Below, one piece after another: positions 11,060-24,500 of a DNA stretch of 64,000 nt. Below the pieces are notes generated by a model. The model saw only the letters and a list, made by a program, of their open reading frames with translations. It had not been told where the DNA came from and made no database searches. Within the stretch, counting starts at the first letter, position 1; each line of letters opens with the position of its first letter. The stretch is from Neodiprion pinetum (taxonomy: Eukaryota > Arthropoda > Insecta > Hymenoptera > Diprionidae), in contig NC_060236.1 of NCBI RefSeq assembly GCF_021155775.2, forward strand, positions 30,780,348 through 30,844,347. The letters run 5' to 3'. Position numbers and translations under genes: made by a program.

Positions 11060-14000
11060 TTTGAACTGATCTACTTGCTGGTCGATTGTTCGATTCTTAT
11101 GTATGTTTTTTTTTTTTATTTATGTACTTTTATCCAATGGTTTCAATGCCACCTGACCACCTCTCGATTAAATTTTATCCTCCGAATGCCGAGGGATCTC
11201 ACTTACGCACCTCAAGGCGCACGGAATACTGATTACGCAGTCTGAAGACTTTCGAAACGCCGTTATCCGTGCTGTATACGCTGTTGATAACAAGCGACGA
11301 ATGCTAATTGAAGCTAAATGTTCCAACAAATTTACCGACTTTGCGCTGAAGTACGGACGACGTCACGTCACGAGCTCGCCGCTTCAAATAAACGACTTTA
11401 ACGTCATGTTGGCGATACCGACGATCAACGACTCCGAATGAGTCTGCCAAACCCCCCGTCAGCCGACTTTGACGCTATTGTGTTTTTTTTTTTTTTTGTT
11501 CAAATTCTTGATAAAAGGAGCGCGTTTTCCACTTCTGCGACACGATTCGATTCACAGTGATATCATTGGTTGGATCTATCGGAACACAGAAATTATATCG
11601 GGTTGTGTCGTTGCGTCCTTGTCTAGCCGTACATGAAAAACGGCCACGATGTTATAGCGCCCTCTCTCAAACCCTTGACAAACCATACAGTCTATGGTCG
11701 AACCTGAAAGCCTGATTTAAGTAGCGCTTTTTGATGTGAAATAGGTTTTTGGAGCTTAAAAGTTGGGGAGCAATTAATTGACGTAAGTAATTCTAAAAAA
11801 AATTAAGGTCGTGGGCCAATTTCACACAGATCTCTGGCGTGTTGATTATAATCCAAACAACTCTACGGAGTCTGAAGATAAAACAGTTAGCTCCCGTGAA
11901 TAAGCATAGAAGGTGATTGTTTTATCATCAGGGTATCGTCACGACAAAGTTAGGTTTTTTATAATCAGCCTATCTAAAATTGAGTGTATTGAACTAGGGA
12001 CAGTCGATTTGGGCGTGTATAACTGGATTTGAGTGCTCCGAGTAATTGGAGTGTATACTCCGAATCCACCTTAAAATAAATTATAAGCTCTGCCACTTGC
12101 AACGAAAATCTGATCATTACACAGCTTCCGAACTAAAGCTGTACGGCTATTGGACATCAGATAGCGATAGTCCTTTTGCCAAGTAGAACAGAAATGGAAC
12201 CTTAAGGTGGTAGCTGGTTGGTAACACCCGGCGTTTCTGGGCGAAGCACGATAAATATTACACGTTCAAGAAACATTAGGCTTGCTCCCCTGACTGTCGA
12301 GCCCACCTACAAAGATGGCTCCCATAAGGGGCTGTACTAGGTATTTCACGTAAAGTTACTTCTATGCTTGCTATTTTTACGGTTTCGCGAAGTAATTTCG
12401 TCAACGATTATTTGAACATACTCGCGAAGATCAAGCGTGATAATCGGATCGAACCGGGCGTAAACTTTCAAGCTACAGGATACAAGAAAAATATATAGTT
12501 ATTCATACAGACAGACACAGACAGACGCGCACACACACTCGCATATATTTGATTAAAAAAAAAGAGAGAAAAAAGGAAATTAAGTGTGTTCGGTGAAAGA
12601 GCGTGTGTGCCAGACAGATCGGTGAGAAAATATCGCTATTTCGTTTGTATTGAATTTTTTTTATCGCCCTTCATCCCCCTCCACCCTAAATTCTATCCCA
12701 TGTTTACCACCCGTGGATTTTTATTTTCGAGATTGATTTCAATCTCTCCATTTTGTGTTTTACGTGTGTGTGTGCGCGGATGTCTAACGCGTTGTCGGCA
12801 TTATTACGAGGCACGTTAAATACATGTGTATCTTTTCTTCTAAATTGTTGCTATCCTGAGTGTGTAAAATTTTGATCAGAGTTACGGGTGGTCATAATAA
12901 AACTTTTACACATAGCCACTATTAAATTTGCCGCTGTTGTATACAATCCATATTGATCTCATATTCGTTGTACATCTGTCATTAAAATGTAACACTGCAA
13001 TTAAATTTTTTTCAACTGGTTTTCAGAGAAAAAAAAACAAAAAAAAAAAACTCGCCTCGCCTTGCACAAATTGCATGAAGTCAACTTGGTCCCGTTTCTC
13101 GTTTCTTTTCTGATCATACAAAACCGTGCAGATGAAGAAGGATAGAAAGAGAGAGAAAAGCGAACTGTACAGACACAATTCTCTCGCAAAAATCAACTCG
13201 CCCATTTTTCGTTTTTTTTTTTTTTCACCCTACCGTTTTATTAAAACGTCGTAACAAATTTAACAAATAAGAATTATTCTTGCGTCAGTTTCCTTTTCCG
13301 TTTTTTGAATACCATTCTTATTTTTCATCGGTAGAATCTTTTTTGGTAATCTGTCACATTTTCATGTACTACTTGAACGAACACGTACTGTAAAATGAAA
13401 CGAATTATACAACAAGTATTTTCAATTTTCAGATACATACGTATAGCGTATATCATTATCGTGCCATTCCAAATACGCAACAGTTGCTCATTGACGTGAT
13501 AAAAATATAAGAAACATAAAACAATCAAAAAATAATTGATTGAACAAATGAACAAATAAATAAATAAGCAAAAAACGCCACTAAATCTAACCTTAAGTAC
13601 GAATGTTAAATTTGTTTTTTTTTTTTCTAAGTCAACAATCGTCGGTCCAAGCGAAGATGACCGAAGCGCACTAAACTAATTCCTCAACCATAGTCGTTTT
13701 CTTCTTGTTCTTGTTGAGGCTGATTCAAGATATATAAAATAAATAAAACATAGAAGCTAAACGAAACAAAGATTTGAAAAAAAAAAAATTACTATAAAAC
13801 GAAAATAATAATTACATTCACACAGAAACCAACTAGTAGAAAAAAAATTGAAATAAGATGATATAGGTTTAGAGTATTAATTAATAGTAGTACGATTCGC
13901 ATCAGGATAGATTTGAATCGATTTGACTGAATGTCTTTTATACGTGACCATTTAATATTTAATATATTGAAAAAGAAACGATCCAATAAGTCAAAAGAAA

Positions 14001-14461
14001 GCTGAATTGTGATGTCATTTTTTTTAAACTAATTTTAATTTTAACAATTTTCTTGTTATTATTATATTATTATTTCATTATTATTGTTATTTTAATATTT
14101 TCCATAACATTATTGCCATAACAATGATATGGTTAAAGAAAGAGAGAAACAAACATGTAACAATGAATTTTGTATTTATAAAATGAATCATCAATAATTG
14201 TAAATCAAAGACAAGACGGATGCGAACCGGGAAAGAAAGACTAGGAAACAACAAAAGAAATGAAAATGAATTAAAATTCTCAGTAACTAAATTGAATAAA
14301 GGGAGTAAATTTGAGGAGTAAAAAAAACCAATTTCTAAATCACCGGAATCTAATCTCTTGACGAAGAAAGAGTTAAGAACTTAAATTAATAATTTTATAA
14401 ATCGTAATACGCATAATTTTAAATAAATATAAAAATATTTGTATTAATTTCAATTGTCAAT
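11060..14461. promoter_or_regulatory. Divergent upstream region between AHCYL and p190 RhoGAP
   Basis: These 3.4 kb separate two genes transcribed away from each other, so the 5' UTRs and promoters of both must lie here. The part next to AHCYL (about 11060-11700) is more GC-rich and carries repeated CGTCA half-sites around 11360-11370. A CAGA/CACA simple stretch lies at about 12508-12540. The 13200-14460 part is strongly AT-rich. Any noncoding first exon of p190 would be here but cannot be placed without transcripts. Confidence 0.45.
11358..11371. promoter_or_regulatory. CRE/ATF-like tandem half-sites upstream of AHCYL
   Basis: The sequence CGACGTCACGTCAC contains two overlapping CGTCA half-sites about 300 bp upstream of the AHCYL start codon, in the GC-richer proximal region. 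The motif is short and the function is inferred from position only. Confidence 0.25.
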
Positions 14462-17400
14462 ATGGCACGAAAAACTGATAATGTTCGAGGCATCAATGTC
14501 GCCGTTGTTGGACTCTCTGGGACTGAAAAAGACAAGGGGCAATTAGGAGTCGGAAAATCTTGTCTCTGTAATCGATTTATGCGATCACTTAGCGACGACT
14601 ACAGTGTTGATCATATATCGGTATTGTCGCAGGTAAAAAGCAACGAAATTATACATATATTTTTCAAGAATTCAATGTCAGATTTTCATCTTGCTGCATG
14701 TATCAGATTTCCTTCAACTTAACGCATAATTTCAAGGATATTTGTTCTTGAGAGTTTATTACAAATCAGGCGGGATAACTAAATTGCGCAACAGTATTTG
14801 TTCTTTGATGATATTCATACGATGTAAGTTAAAATATTCTTCACAAATGATCTATATTTTGGTTTTTTTTTTGCTCTTTCCTTATTCCAGTCGGATTTCA
14901 GCGGTCGAGTTGTTAACAACGATCATTTTCTATATTGGGGCGAGGTTGTCAAGTCCTCCGAAGACGGCACAGATTTTCAGTTCCAAGTTATTGAGCACAC
15001 AGAATTTATCGACGACGCGTCATTTCAGCCGTTCAAAGGTGGGAAGATGGAGCCTTACGCTAAACGGTGCGCGGCCACAAAGATAACCAGTGCCGAAAAG
15101 CTGATGTATATATGTAAGAATCAGCTCGGCATAGAGAAAGAATACGAGCAGAAAGTGTTGCCGGATGGAAAGCTTAACATCGATGGATTTATATGTGTAT
15201 TCGACGTTAGCGTTGTGCCTCACAGGTCGATAGAAAAGCAGGTAGAAATCGTTGCGAATATATTGAACAATTTGGTGAAGACAAAGAAGCCTGTGGTGTT
15301 GGTAACTACTAAAAATGACGACGCTAACGAACAGTACGTCAAGGAAGCAGAGAAGCTGGTAACGAGGAAAGAGTACAAAGGTGGAATTCTTATAGTCGAA
15401 ACTTCGGCGCACGAAAATATAAACATTGAACTTTCTTTTATGATACTGGCACAACTTATCGACAAAACTAAAATGCGCAGCAAAGTTATTCCCTTTGCCG
15501 AAGCCGCTAGAGCCAGAAAAGAGCTCCTCGACGCATCTACAGAATCTCTGCAGAGACTAATACGAATTCACGTTACCGATTACCGTGCCCTCTGGTCTCA
15601 GGCATCTAAGAAATTATCTCAACACAAGGAATTCGTTGCTTTTGTACAACTCTTTGGCATCGACGCTACTCAGAGGCTGTTCAGGCGGCATATTAAGAAA
15701 TTGAAAGACGAACAAATGGCCAAGAAAATTCAAGGCTATTTGGATATGTTACCGGATGTACTTCACGAAATTTGTCCGGATATTGCAAATCTGATTAACG
15801 AGTAAGATTTTTTCAAGATAATAGAATGGCAAGTTCTTTTCGCGAACGTTCTTATCCAGTATTCAACACATTTTGTATAATTATTTTCAGAGAGTGGTCA
15901 ACCGTTCAACAATTCATAAAAGAGCATCCAGATTTTCATCAGTATTTCTACGAATGTCCCGAAGATATACCGTGGATAGATTATGATTTTGGTGAAAATA
16001 ACGGCTCTAAGATACCCTACGACGTTCTAGAGACGCCGGAGGCTGAGACTGTGTTTAAAAATCACGTCAACGCTCTTCAACAAGAGCAAAAACGCTTGGA
16101 GTAAGTTTCGAACTTGACAAATTTTTACATATTGAAATCATGTAACGAAAATATTGAATTACCTTACATTACATATTTATCTACGTTACCATCACATGTA
16201 CTAATGCTTTGCTTCGTTCTGGGCGGCGTATTTTATTTATTTTTTTGTTATTATTTTTTCTCTTTTTCCACGCAGACTTCCAAAAAGGTAAAATTACACA
16301 AGTGAAACATATTTAATCAAGGCATGACATGCGTTTGGTGTCGATTAACCGTTGTAATGTTTTAATGAGGTTGAAGTTAGTAATGTTACTGTAACGATTC
16401 ATGTTTAGGAAACATCGTTACTTTGCACTTTCAAGATTGTTCGAAAGTTAGTCAGCTATGATAAAACAATCATACTCATATTTTGAAAATCCAACTCCTA
16501 GAATGTTTTTCTAAAATTACACAATGATGATTTTTCTTACCAATGTTTTGTTACGTTAACGTTACTAAATTCAGCCGCTTCTGTGTTGTGTGTGTTTTTT
16601 TTTCCTTTACCTTCTCCTAACTGTCGTTCAAAGTGTTTGGGTTTTGTTTGATTAACATTCGAATTTTTGATCGTCAATTTTGATCCTCATTTTACATTTT
16701 TAGATGGAAGAAACAGTTCAAACAGCTACTTGAAGAAACTGGGTACGTTACACCGGGCAAACACTTGTCGGAAGTCAGAGTTTTGTTCATGGGTAGAGAA
16801 TGTTTCGAGGCATTGTCTCACGTCGATTGCCAAGAAATTTATGATCAGCATCAGAAAGAAATTATCGAAAAGGCGAAGCACAATTTTCAGGTAATTAAAA
16901 TAGATCGTCGATTACAAAATAAAGGATCTTCTAAACCCTTGAATCACAATTCAATTGAGATGAAAATCAAACGGAAAACAGTGAAATTCGTAAAAATAAA
17001 CAGTTTACTCTTGGTTACAGGAGCTGCTTCTTGAACACGCAGATCTTTTTTATCATTTCAAAAGTATAGCACCGTCTGGAACAATTACTCAGGATGATAT
17101 AAAGGAAATAACCGATGCCCTGGTCGATGATTTTAGGTAAAACATTGCAGAAACTAAAACGAGAAACTTGAGTACAAGTAGATAAATATAAATGCTAATA
17201 TTTCTTCAAGTCAATGGTACAAATAGAGAGAAAGTAACGGAGGATAAACTCGCGAAAAGTGATTTTAAAACCCTTTTAAGGCGCGTAGATAACATTGATA
17301 TCATTCTATGCAGGTATAAGGCTTTGGATAGGCTAGATCAAGACAGAAAATTAATGTTGTTTCAACATCTGGGTTTCGTCCACTGTCCGATCAGAGAACA

Positions 17401-20400
17401 CTGTCCGGCGTTTCCAAATTGTATGGATGCTTTGATCGAGCGTATTTTAGGAACAAAAGCGCACAGGTAAAATTGAATTGTTTGTTTGTTTGTTTTATCA
17501 CCAGTTATTTTACAATAGTAGTAGTAAACTGCAGAGGTAATAAGAGTTACATGTAGGCAGGACTGGCACTCATATACTTAAAATAATAACTTGAAAGCTA
17601 GACATATAATTTTGCAAAATATCCGCATAAGAGAACAATAAAAACAAAAAGTTAATATATATTATTCATTTAATTTGCAAACATTAAGACGCCTAAGCAT
17701 CGCACTTCGACCAGACATAGTATTTCATTTCAATGCACTCTTATATATAAACTCTTATCCATTCCTTAAGTTTTTTTCTAAAATATTCTTTACTTCCTAT
17801 CAATACCGTTAGTTCATTTGGTTATTTATAAAATATTTTTATAGCTCTGATAGAGCTGCTCTTGAAACTACTAACTAGCCTTAGAAATTTTTGTCAATGG
17901 TATATTAATATTTCTAGTTTAACTATTTGAGTTTAAATTTTTACTAGCAATCTATTTATTTCAATTTCAGAGATTGGAAAGAGAAACTCTATTCAATATT
18001 TATTCTTCCACAAACGAGTCGATTTTTTTTTTTCTGTTTTCGTACAACAGTTTTAGCGGTGTCAATGAATAATTACTGCTCGTTTTTCAGGCCATCTTCT
18101 TGGAACCACAGTAGTCAATGGCAGCTAACTTCCGATAATAATCAATTGAATTTGGTTATCTTGGGGTATAATGGACTGGGCGAAGAATTTGCATGCGAAA
18201 TAAAAGCCCAGACTGAGGACGACGAGGTTGAAATTGACATGCAAATATACACTCTCGGTTATAGAGTTATCGAGGGTGATGTCGGTCTTCCTCACAATTC
18301 TTTCACGACCTCAGATTTCATGCCTCACGGTAAGTGGTCGTTTGTTTCTTCTGTTTCGATTGGTAGTTCAATCTTAATCTGTTTTCTGGATACCGCTCAA
18401 TGTCGTTTTATTTCAGGATCATTTTGTATCTACTCAAACGAGGAATCCTTCGAATACATTCGATCTTCTCTTGAAAAGACTTTATTGTCCAACTTGGAAC
18501 AGGAAGACAGGCTTCCCTTTCAAGGTCTCCCTATCGTTATCATGTTTGTAGCAGATGCCTGTATCGACGAAATGGAAGCCTTGAGGCTTCGCGAAGAAGG
18601 ACAGAATTTAGCTGACAGGTAAATAATTGTTGAGACGGAAAAAATTCGATTCCTAGAAATCTATTACCATTAAATAAGTTCATACGTTGATAGCTCGAAC
18701 AGGATACAATCGGGAAAATCAGGCGCTGGAATCGTTTTTTTTAAATTTTGAAACTGCCACAATTTGTAGTAAAAGAAGGATATTTTTTACAGCTTACAAT
18801 GTCCATTCATCGATGTATGCGTCGAAGAATTGGAACAGAACAAAAGGTTTCCCGCCGCGCTGGTCAAAGACGCCCTGCAGCAGTTGATACAATCTATAAA
18901 TCATCGAGCAGGATTTCTGAACATATATCAAAGCGTAATCGAGTGCTTAGAGCCGGACATAAGGTGGGTCGACGATGATAGGCTTTTTGTGAGATATATT
19001 CAAATGACGACGTCGAGTTGTGATCGTTGAAACGTTTTGGATTTATTCATTCTTTTACATCAACAGAATAATAATGTGCATGTTTTGCGGAGATCCGTAC
19101 TCAGTGGAAAATGTTCTCGGCCCGTTACTTAGTCATCAATGCTGCTTCTTGAGCGGCGATCGCTCCATCGTGTTGGAGACATTTTTGGGCGAATCTAAAA
19201 GACGCGTCGCTGTTATTATATCTAGCTTTCACGGAGCTAACGCTTTCAGAGACGAACTAGTTCACGGCTTTATACTCGTCTATTCGACGAAAAGGAAAGC
19301 CTCTCTTGCTACGCTAAAGTAAGGAGATAATTGATTCGGATATATTTTACATCTGTAAATTTCATTGAGACATACTATCAATTATTCGCAGCAAAATTAA
19401 TTTATTTATCGATTTTTTCGCAGTGCATTCTCAATGAACATTCCAAATCTGCCGATTCAAATAATGGCTGTGACGGACACTGGCGGAGCAAATGCTTTTT
19501 TCAATTCAGATCTGAGTCATTTATTGATAACTGAAGGTAACGCGACTGCCGATAGACTGCAGGCGCATTTCATGACTTCTGCTTCGAGTTGTCAACAAAA
19601 AAGTAGGCCACGTTTTGAAGATTATTAAAAATATTGTCTTCAAATTTTTGAAACTTGACTGTTTTATCGTTCTCAATTAACTGTGTGTATTTTACGAATT
19701 AGCCGCTTTCTACACTCCGTTCTTCAAGGAGGTTTGGGAAAAAAAACCGGAGATTGAGCAGGCCTTCAACATGGAGGAACCCGGCAATTTAAACGACAGT
19801 GGCGAAGGAACGCTGGAATACTCCGCTCTGCATCCAATGCCACCGCCTAGGCATGAAAGTTATCACCTTCAGACGCCCGACGACGGGTAAGTGGGTTTAA
19901 AATACGCGTGCAATTTTTATGTAGCTGTATTTAATATAATTCTCCCTGAAAGGAAGGGGGGTAAAAAAACGAAAAACAGCCGCCAATGAGAAATTGAATT
20001 GTATGTCTAACCTCCAGTAGTATGTCTGTTACTTTTAGGAGTGGGTCTGAATCTTACGAGCAACTTACACCCGACGGTGATCTTGGGGAGTCGGGGCTTA
20101 TTGAACATTTCCACGATAACAGAGCGACACCGAGCGACGACAGCGATATTTACAGCCACGTTGACTTTCATCGAGAGGATGCGGACAGGGAACTGTTAAT
20201 AAAAGGCGCAGACGTGACCAGCAAATTAACTGGTAAAATCGCACTCACATTTCACACAACGTACAGTATGTACAATTTTTTTTTTTTTTTTTTTTTTTTT
20301 CAACACTTCCATCGTCATTTGAATGTTAAATTAAACATCGATTTTCCAGGGTGGATGAAAGAGACGTTTATGCCTCAAGACGGGGGAATAAACAGATATT

Positions 20401-23357
20401 CTCATCGGGCGTTTACAACCGGTCGTCGCAATATATCTCAAACAAAACCTCGGCCGAAGGGAAATAGTCAGACGTTGAAACAACCTGGGAAAATAAATTT
20501 AAAAGACTTTTCAAACGTCACGGATGTCATTGGAAGGATGAAGATAGGTGAAAAAGACGAACACGGCTCAAAAATTAATTTGGGTCACGCGCCGTTAGCT
20601 ACACCTGAATTAGTTGATCTCGGTTCAGAATATGCACAAGTTAAAGACGTCGTTCCAAATTTGTACACGCCTTACGAGGGTGATTACATGTACACCCTAG
20701 TTCACGATCCCCTTGGCAACAATAAATCGAAATTACGACATCGGCGAGAAAAAGGACAGCCATGTGAGCGTTTATTTTGTTTTTTTTTTTAGTTTTTTCA
20801 TTGTTTTTTTTTTTTTTTATTCGTTTTTGTACATTGATTCTTTTTCAGTTTCTTTTTTTTTCACATCTTTTTTTAAACAACTTTGTATCTTAATTGTTCC
20901 CTTGTTGAATTTTAGACGAACTCAAGAATGGTTAACGTCTCGTATTTATTTCATAGGGATCCAAAACCTCTGAAATTCTCCTAATAACCAACTAACTTAT
21001 GATTTTGTAATTTCTTACAGCTTTCAGCGAGTCTGACTCGGATTCGAGTTCTCCAGAGCGGCAAAGGCCAATGGAATTCTTAGGTAAAGGTAACAAAAAA
21101 TCATTGACGCACAAACGAATACGCAAAAAACGTACAGCTATACCTGTAGCTACCCCAAAAGTTCCGTTATTGTCAAGTTTGGGAGGCGGTGAAGGCATAA
21201 CGCGACTCAATTATACGATTAAAGAGGACAAAAATTGGCGACATGATACCATGGAGAGAGGTACACATTTTCTATTCAATAAATCCATTACAGTAATTAT
21301 ATCGGATATTTTTACAGAAAGAAAAAATGGCTCTCATAATGTTTATTAATAAAGCTCGTTTTTTTACTTCATCTTAAATTTCATTCAACATTTTCCCCAC
21401 ATTAGTTTCCAGCGAAACTCCTGACAGCTCGGAGTCCAGTGAGCCTGATCATCTGTCCGGGCCACGAATTAAACCGCGCAAATCGGCTGTGCAGAATTTG
21501 AGAAAGCGATTTGGTAATCTTTCGGCACAACAAGAGTATTCATCCACCATGTTACAGCACCACCTGAACACTAAGCACATGTCTCAAGAGGCTCTTGGTG
21601 CACCTTGTGAGTTCATGATTTTATTTAATTGTACTATTGCCGCGTATTTCAATGTATTTTTATTATTCTATTTTATTCTGTGCAGATAAACCGAGGATGG
21701 ATAATGCTTACGGCAACATGCCTGACGACGAGTCTAGCCTGGAAGTTTCTTCCCCGAGGGAAATAAATTCTCCAAGTGTGAGTGTAAATCGAGTAGAAGA
21801 ATTTTTTTAGTAGCGATTAGTGGTATTTATTGTTTCCCTCGATCAGTATTCCTTTATTACAATGTGTATAATTTTCGTTTTTAGTTCGGCATATTGACCA
21901 AAGGTAAGGACGGCGATAAATTGGCGAGAAAAAAAGACAAACAAAAGGCCAAAGAGGATGAAAAATTGGAGAAGAGAAGACAGAAGGAGGAGAAGCTGAA
22001 AAGGAACGCGGAGAAGGAAAAGGAGCGGGAGAAAAAGAAACAGCAAAAACAAAAGAACACAAAGGGCGGAAGCGCTGGTACGATATCCGGCCAATCTCAG
22101 CAACAGCTTCTCATCGAGGACTTTGCACAAAGCGAGACGAATCGGATTCCACTTTTCCTTGAAAAATGCGTACAGTTCATCGAAGACGAAGGGTTGGACT
22201 CTGAGGGTATCTATAGAGTGCCAGGCAACAGAGCACACGTTGAACTTTTATTCCAGAAATTTGAGGAAGGTCGGTATTTTTTGCCTAGCGACGAAATACC
22301 AACCACTGATTATTCATAAATACAATATCGTTGATGAATTGTGCTTTTACTTTCGCAGATGGCAACATAGACATTCATTCCCTCGATATTCCGGTAAATG
22401 CAGTTGCCACCGCTCTTAAAGATTTCTTTTCAAAGAGGCTACCACCTCTTATTGACAAGGAACGAATGAGCGAGCTTGAGGACATTTCTGGTGAGCAATT
22501 TCATTTGAGTTGTATAATCTTATAAAAGATCTTTCTCAATCGATACCACATTTCAAATGTCGTCCCACCTTGCCAAAAATATTCTGAACAATGTGCGATC
22601 TTGAAATTTGACTTTTATTTACTTTGGGTTCCTGAAAAATTCCTGAAACATTCCTGAAGTATGAAACATTTTAGTTTTCACAAAAGAAGTGTGAGAAAAT
22701 GACACTTTATTTTATATGATCAAATCTCTGAAAGCGCGAGATTTGTTTTCTATTACGAATTTCCGTTTCTAAACGTTATTCACAGCATCATGCGTTAAAT
22801 TTCAGGGGCACGTGCGATCAGTAAACCAATGTCAGCTACTTGCATGAACATGGAAGGTCAGTTTATAAAACAATTAACCAAAATATATTTTTAAACATTT
22901 GGTTATTTGATCGACGTTAGAAAATTCATTGTTAATTTTCAAAATTTCAGATCGTAGCGGAAGACTGCTCGCTTTGAGACACATGCTTAAAAAATTAAAT
23001 CCGATAAATTTTGACGTTCTGAAATATATTTTTCAGCATTTTGTAAAGTGAGTATATTATATATTTATACAATGCACGGATATACAATATATTTCGTGTA
23101 ATTTAGCGAAGAGATATTAACGAATGGGCTGACGTAAATAATGATTATAATTTTATAGGGTAGCTGAGAATTGCAAATCGAATAGCATGGATAGTAAAAA
23201 TTTAGCTATTTGTTGGTGGCCGACTTTGTTACCAATTGAATTCAACGACATGGGAAGGTTCGAGGCGATGAGGCCGTTCCTAGAAGACGTAGTTCAGACA
23301 ATGATCGACCAATATCCGTTCCTCTTTTGTGGGAAAGAAGCTATCGTAATGGTTTAG
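14462..23357 (+). CDS. RhoGAPp190: p190 RhoGAP (ARHGAP5/ARHGAP35 orthologue)
   Basis: There are 22 coding exons: 14462-14632, 14891-15801, 15891-16100, 16704-16890, 17021-17136, 17314-17466, 18091-18329, 18417-18618, 18793-18963, 19067-19318, 19424-19602, 19703-19886, 20039-20232, 20350-20763, 21021-21260, 21406-21606, 21686-21777, 21885-22269, 22359-22490, 22806-22856, 22951-23047, 23159-23357. All are GT-AG, in one frame, 1659 aa. Domains: an N-terminal GTPase-like domain (VVGLSGTEKDKGQLGVGKSC, P-loop near residues 26-33; RVVNNDHFLYWGEV), FF repeats (about 255-550), two pseudo-GTPase folds (from about 600, LNLVILG, and about 720-950), a disordered middle, a Lys/Glu-rich stretch (about 1385-1430), and the RhoGAP domain (about 1450-1655) with SEGIYRVPGN, whose Arg near 1483 is the arginine finger. 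It converts Rho-GTP to Rho-GDP, with roles in adhesion and axon stability. Longer introns (16101-16703, 17467-18090, 22491-22805) show nothing else. The start matches the family N-terminus MARKxD. Confidence 0.96.
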
Positions 23358-23397
23358 TGACCGTGATTAACTGATAAGTAACACTAATGCTAATAAT

Positions 23398-23475
23398 TAT
23401 GATGATAATAATAATAATAACGATAACAATAATAATAATAGTAATAATAATAATGATAATGAGAATAATAATTGT
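23398..23475. repeat. Imperfect (AAT)n/(GATAAT)n microsatellite
   Basis: Consecutive AAT, GAT and AAC triplets begin about 40 bp after the p190 stop codon. Confidence 0.8.
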
Positions 23476-24219
23476 CAAAAGCGCGAACGGAGTTTGCGCT
23501 AAAACGTAACAAAAGTCTAGTTTGTGTATAAAGTATTGTAAAAGTATTGCTTTCGAAATTGTTTGCAACAAATTTATATACATATAACAATTGATGGCTT
23601 AGATATTGAGGTGTCTGTCGGTTACAAACAATCTTTCAACAAAACGACTGTTTCAATTCGCTTTGGTAGTGATTTTTTTTTTATTCCGTTTTTTTTTTTT
23701 TTTCTCCGCCATTTAGTTACCTATCTATAGAAAAATGAAGCAGAAGTTGATAGAGAAGAAGACGGCTGTCCTGTCTGTACAAGCATAACAATTTTCTCTT
23801 TATTCTATTCTTTTCCTTGAAACGTTTAACGTCTCACCGCGCGCCGTGTATCATCGAGCTTTAACTGTATATTTATTTTTACCTTCTTATTTATTTATTT
23901 ATACATTTAAGTAAGAAAACGTTGTTTTGTTTTTCACCGCTTCGCAGTTTTAAAGCTGAACTGATCCACCCTGACACAATGTTTAAACACTATACGAAAG
24001 ATCAAATTAAAAAGATTTATAAATTCGAACTTCGTTACTGGTTTGTTTTTTTTTTTTTTGTTTTTTTTTTTTGCACTCGGTATGTCCGTTACATCTGATT
24101 TTCTCTTCTATGTTTCCTCCCTTCATACATCATCTAAAGACTTTCTAGATCGAGGTAGTCTACAATAGACAATGAATTAAAAATTATTTTTCTTTAATAT
24201 TCTCACTTTCCTACTATTT

Positions 24220-24265
24220 GATAATAATAATAAATAATAATAACAACAACAATAATAATAATAGT
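24220..24265. repeat. (ATA/ACA)n microsatellite
   Basis: ATAATAATAA and CAACAACAA triplet runs in the p190 3' UTR region. Confidence 0.75.
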
Positions 24266-24394
24266 ACCCAGTATCCGTTGTATTTACGTGGCTACATACA
24301 TACTATATACGTACATACGTGATCACTAGGCCGAATACTAAATAAGATTTTATACATTCGTACGTTCGTAATGGTAATGAATAGTTCGTATTAT

Positions 24395-24500
24395 TGATAA
24401 TAATAATGATATTAATAATACTAATAATAATAGCGATGAGAGATGATGATGATGATGATAATAATAATAGTTATACTAATAATAACAATATTGATAATAG
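24395..24500. repeat. Interrupted (ATA/GAT)n microsatellite
   Basis: Mixed ATA, GAT and AAT triplets including GATGATGATGATGATAATAA. Confidence 0.75.

Noticed and set aside
15020..15454. 144-codon minus-strand frame
   Set aside because: Antisense shadow of the large p190 coding exon, which matches the GTPase/FF region convincingly on plus.
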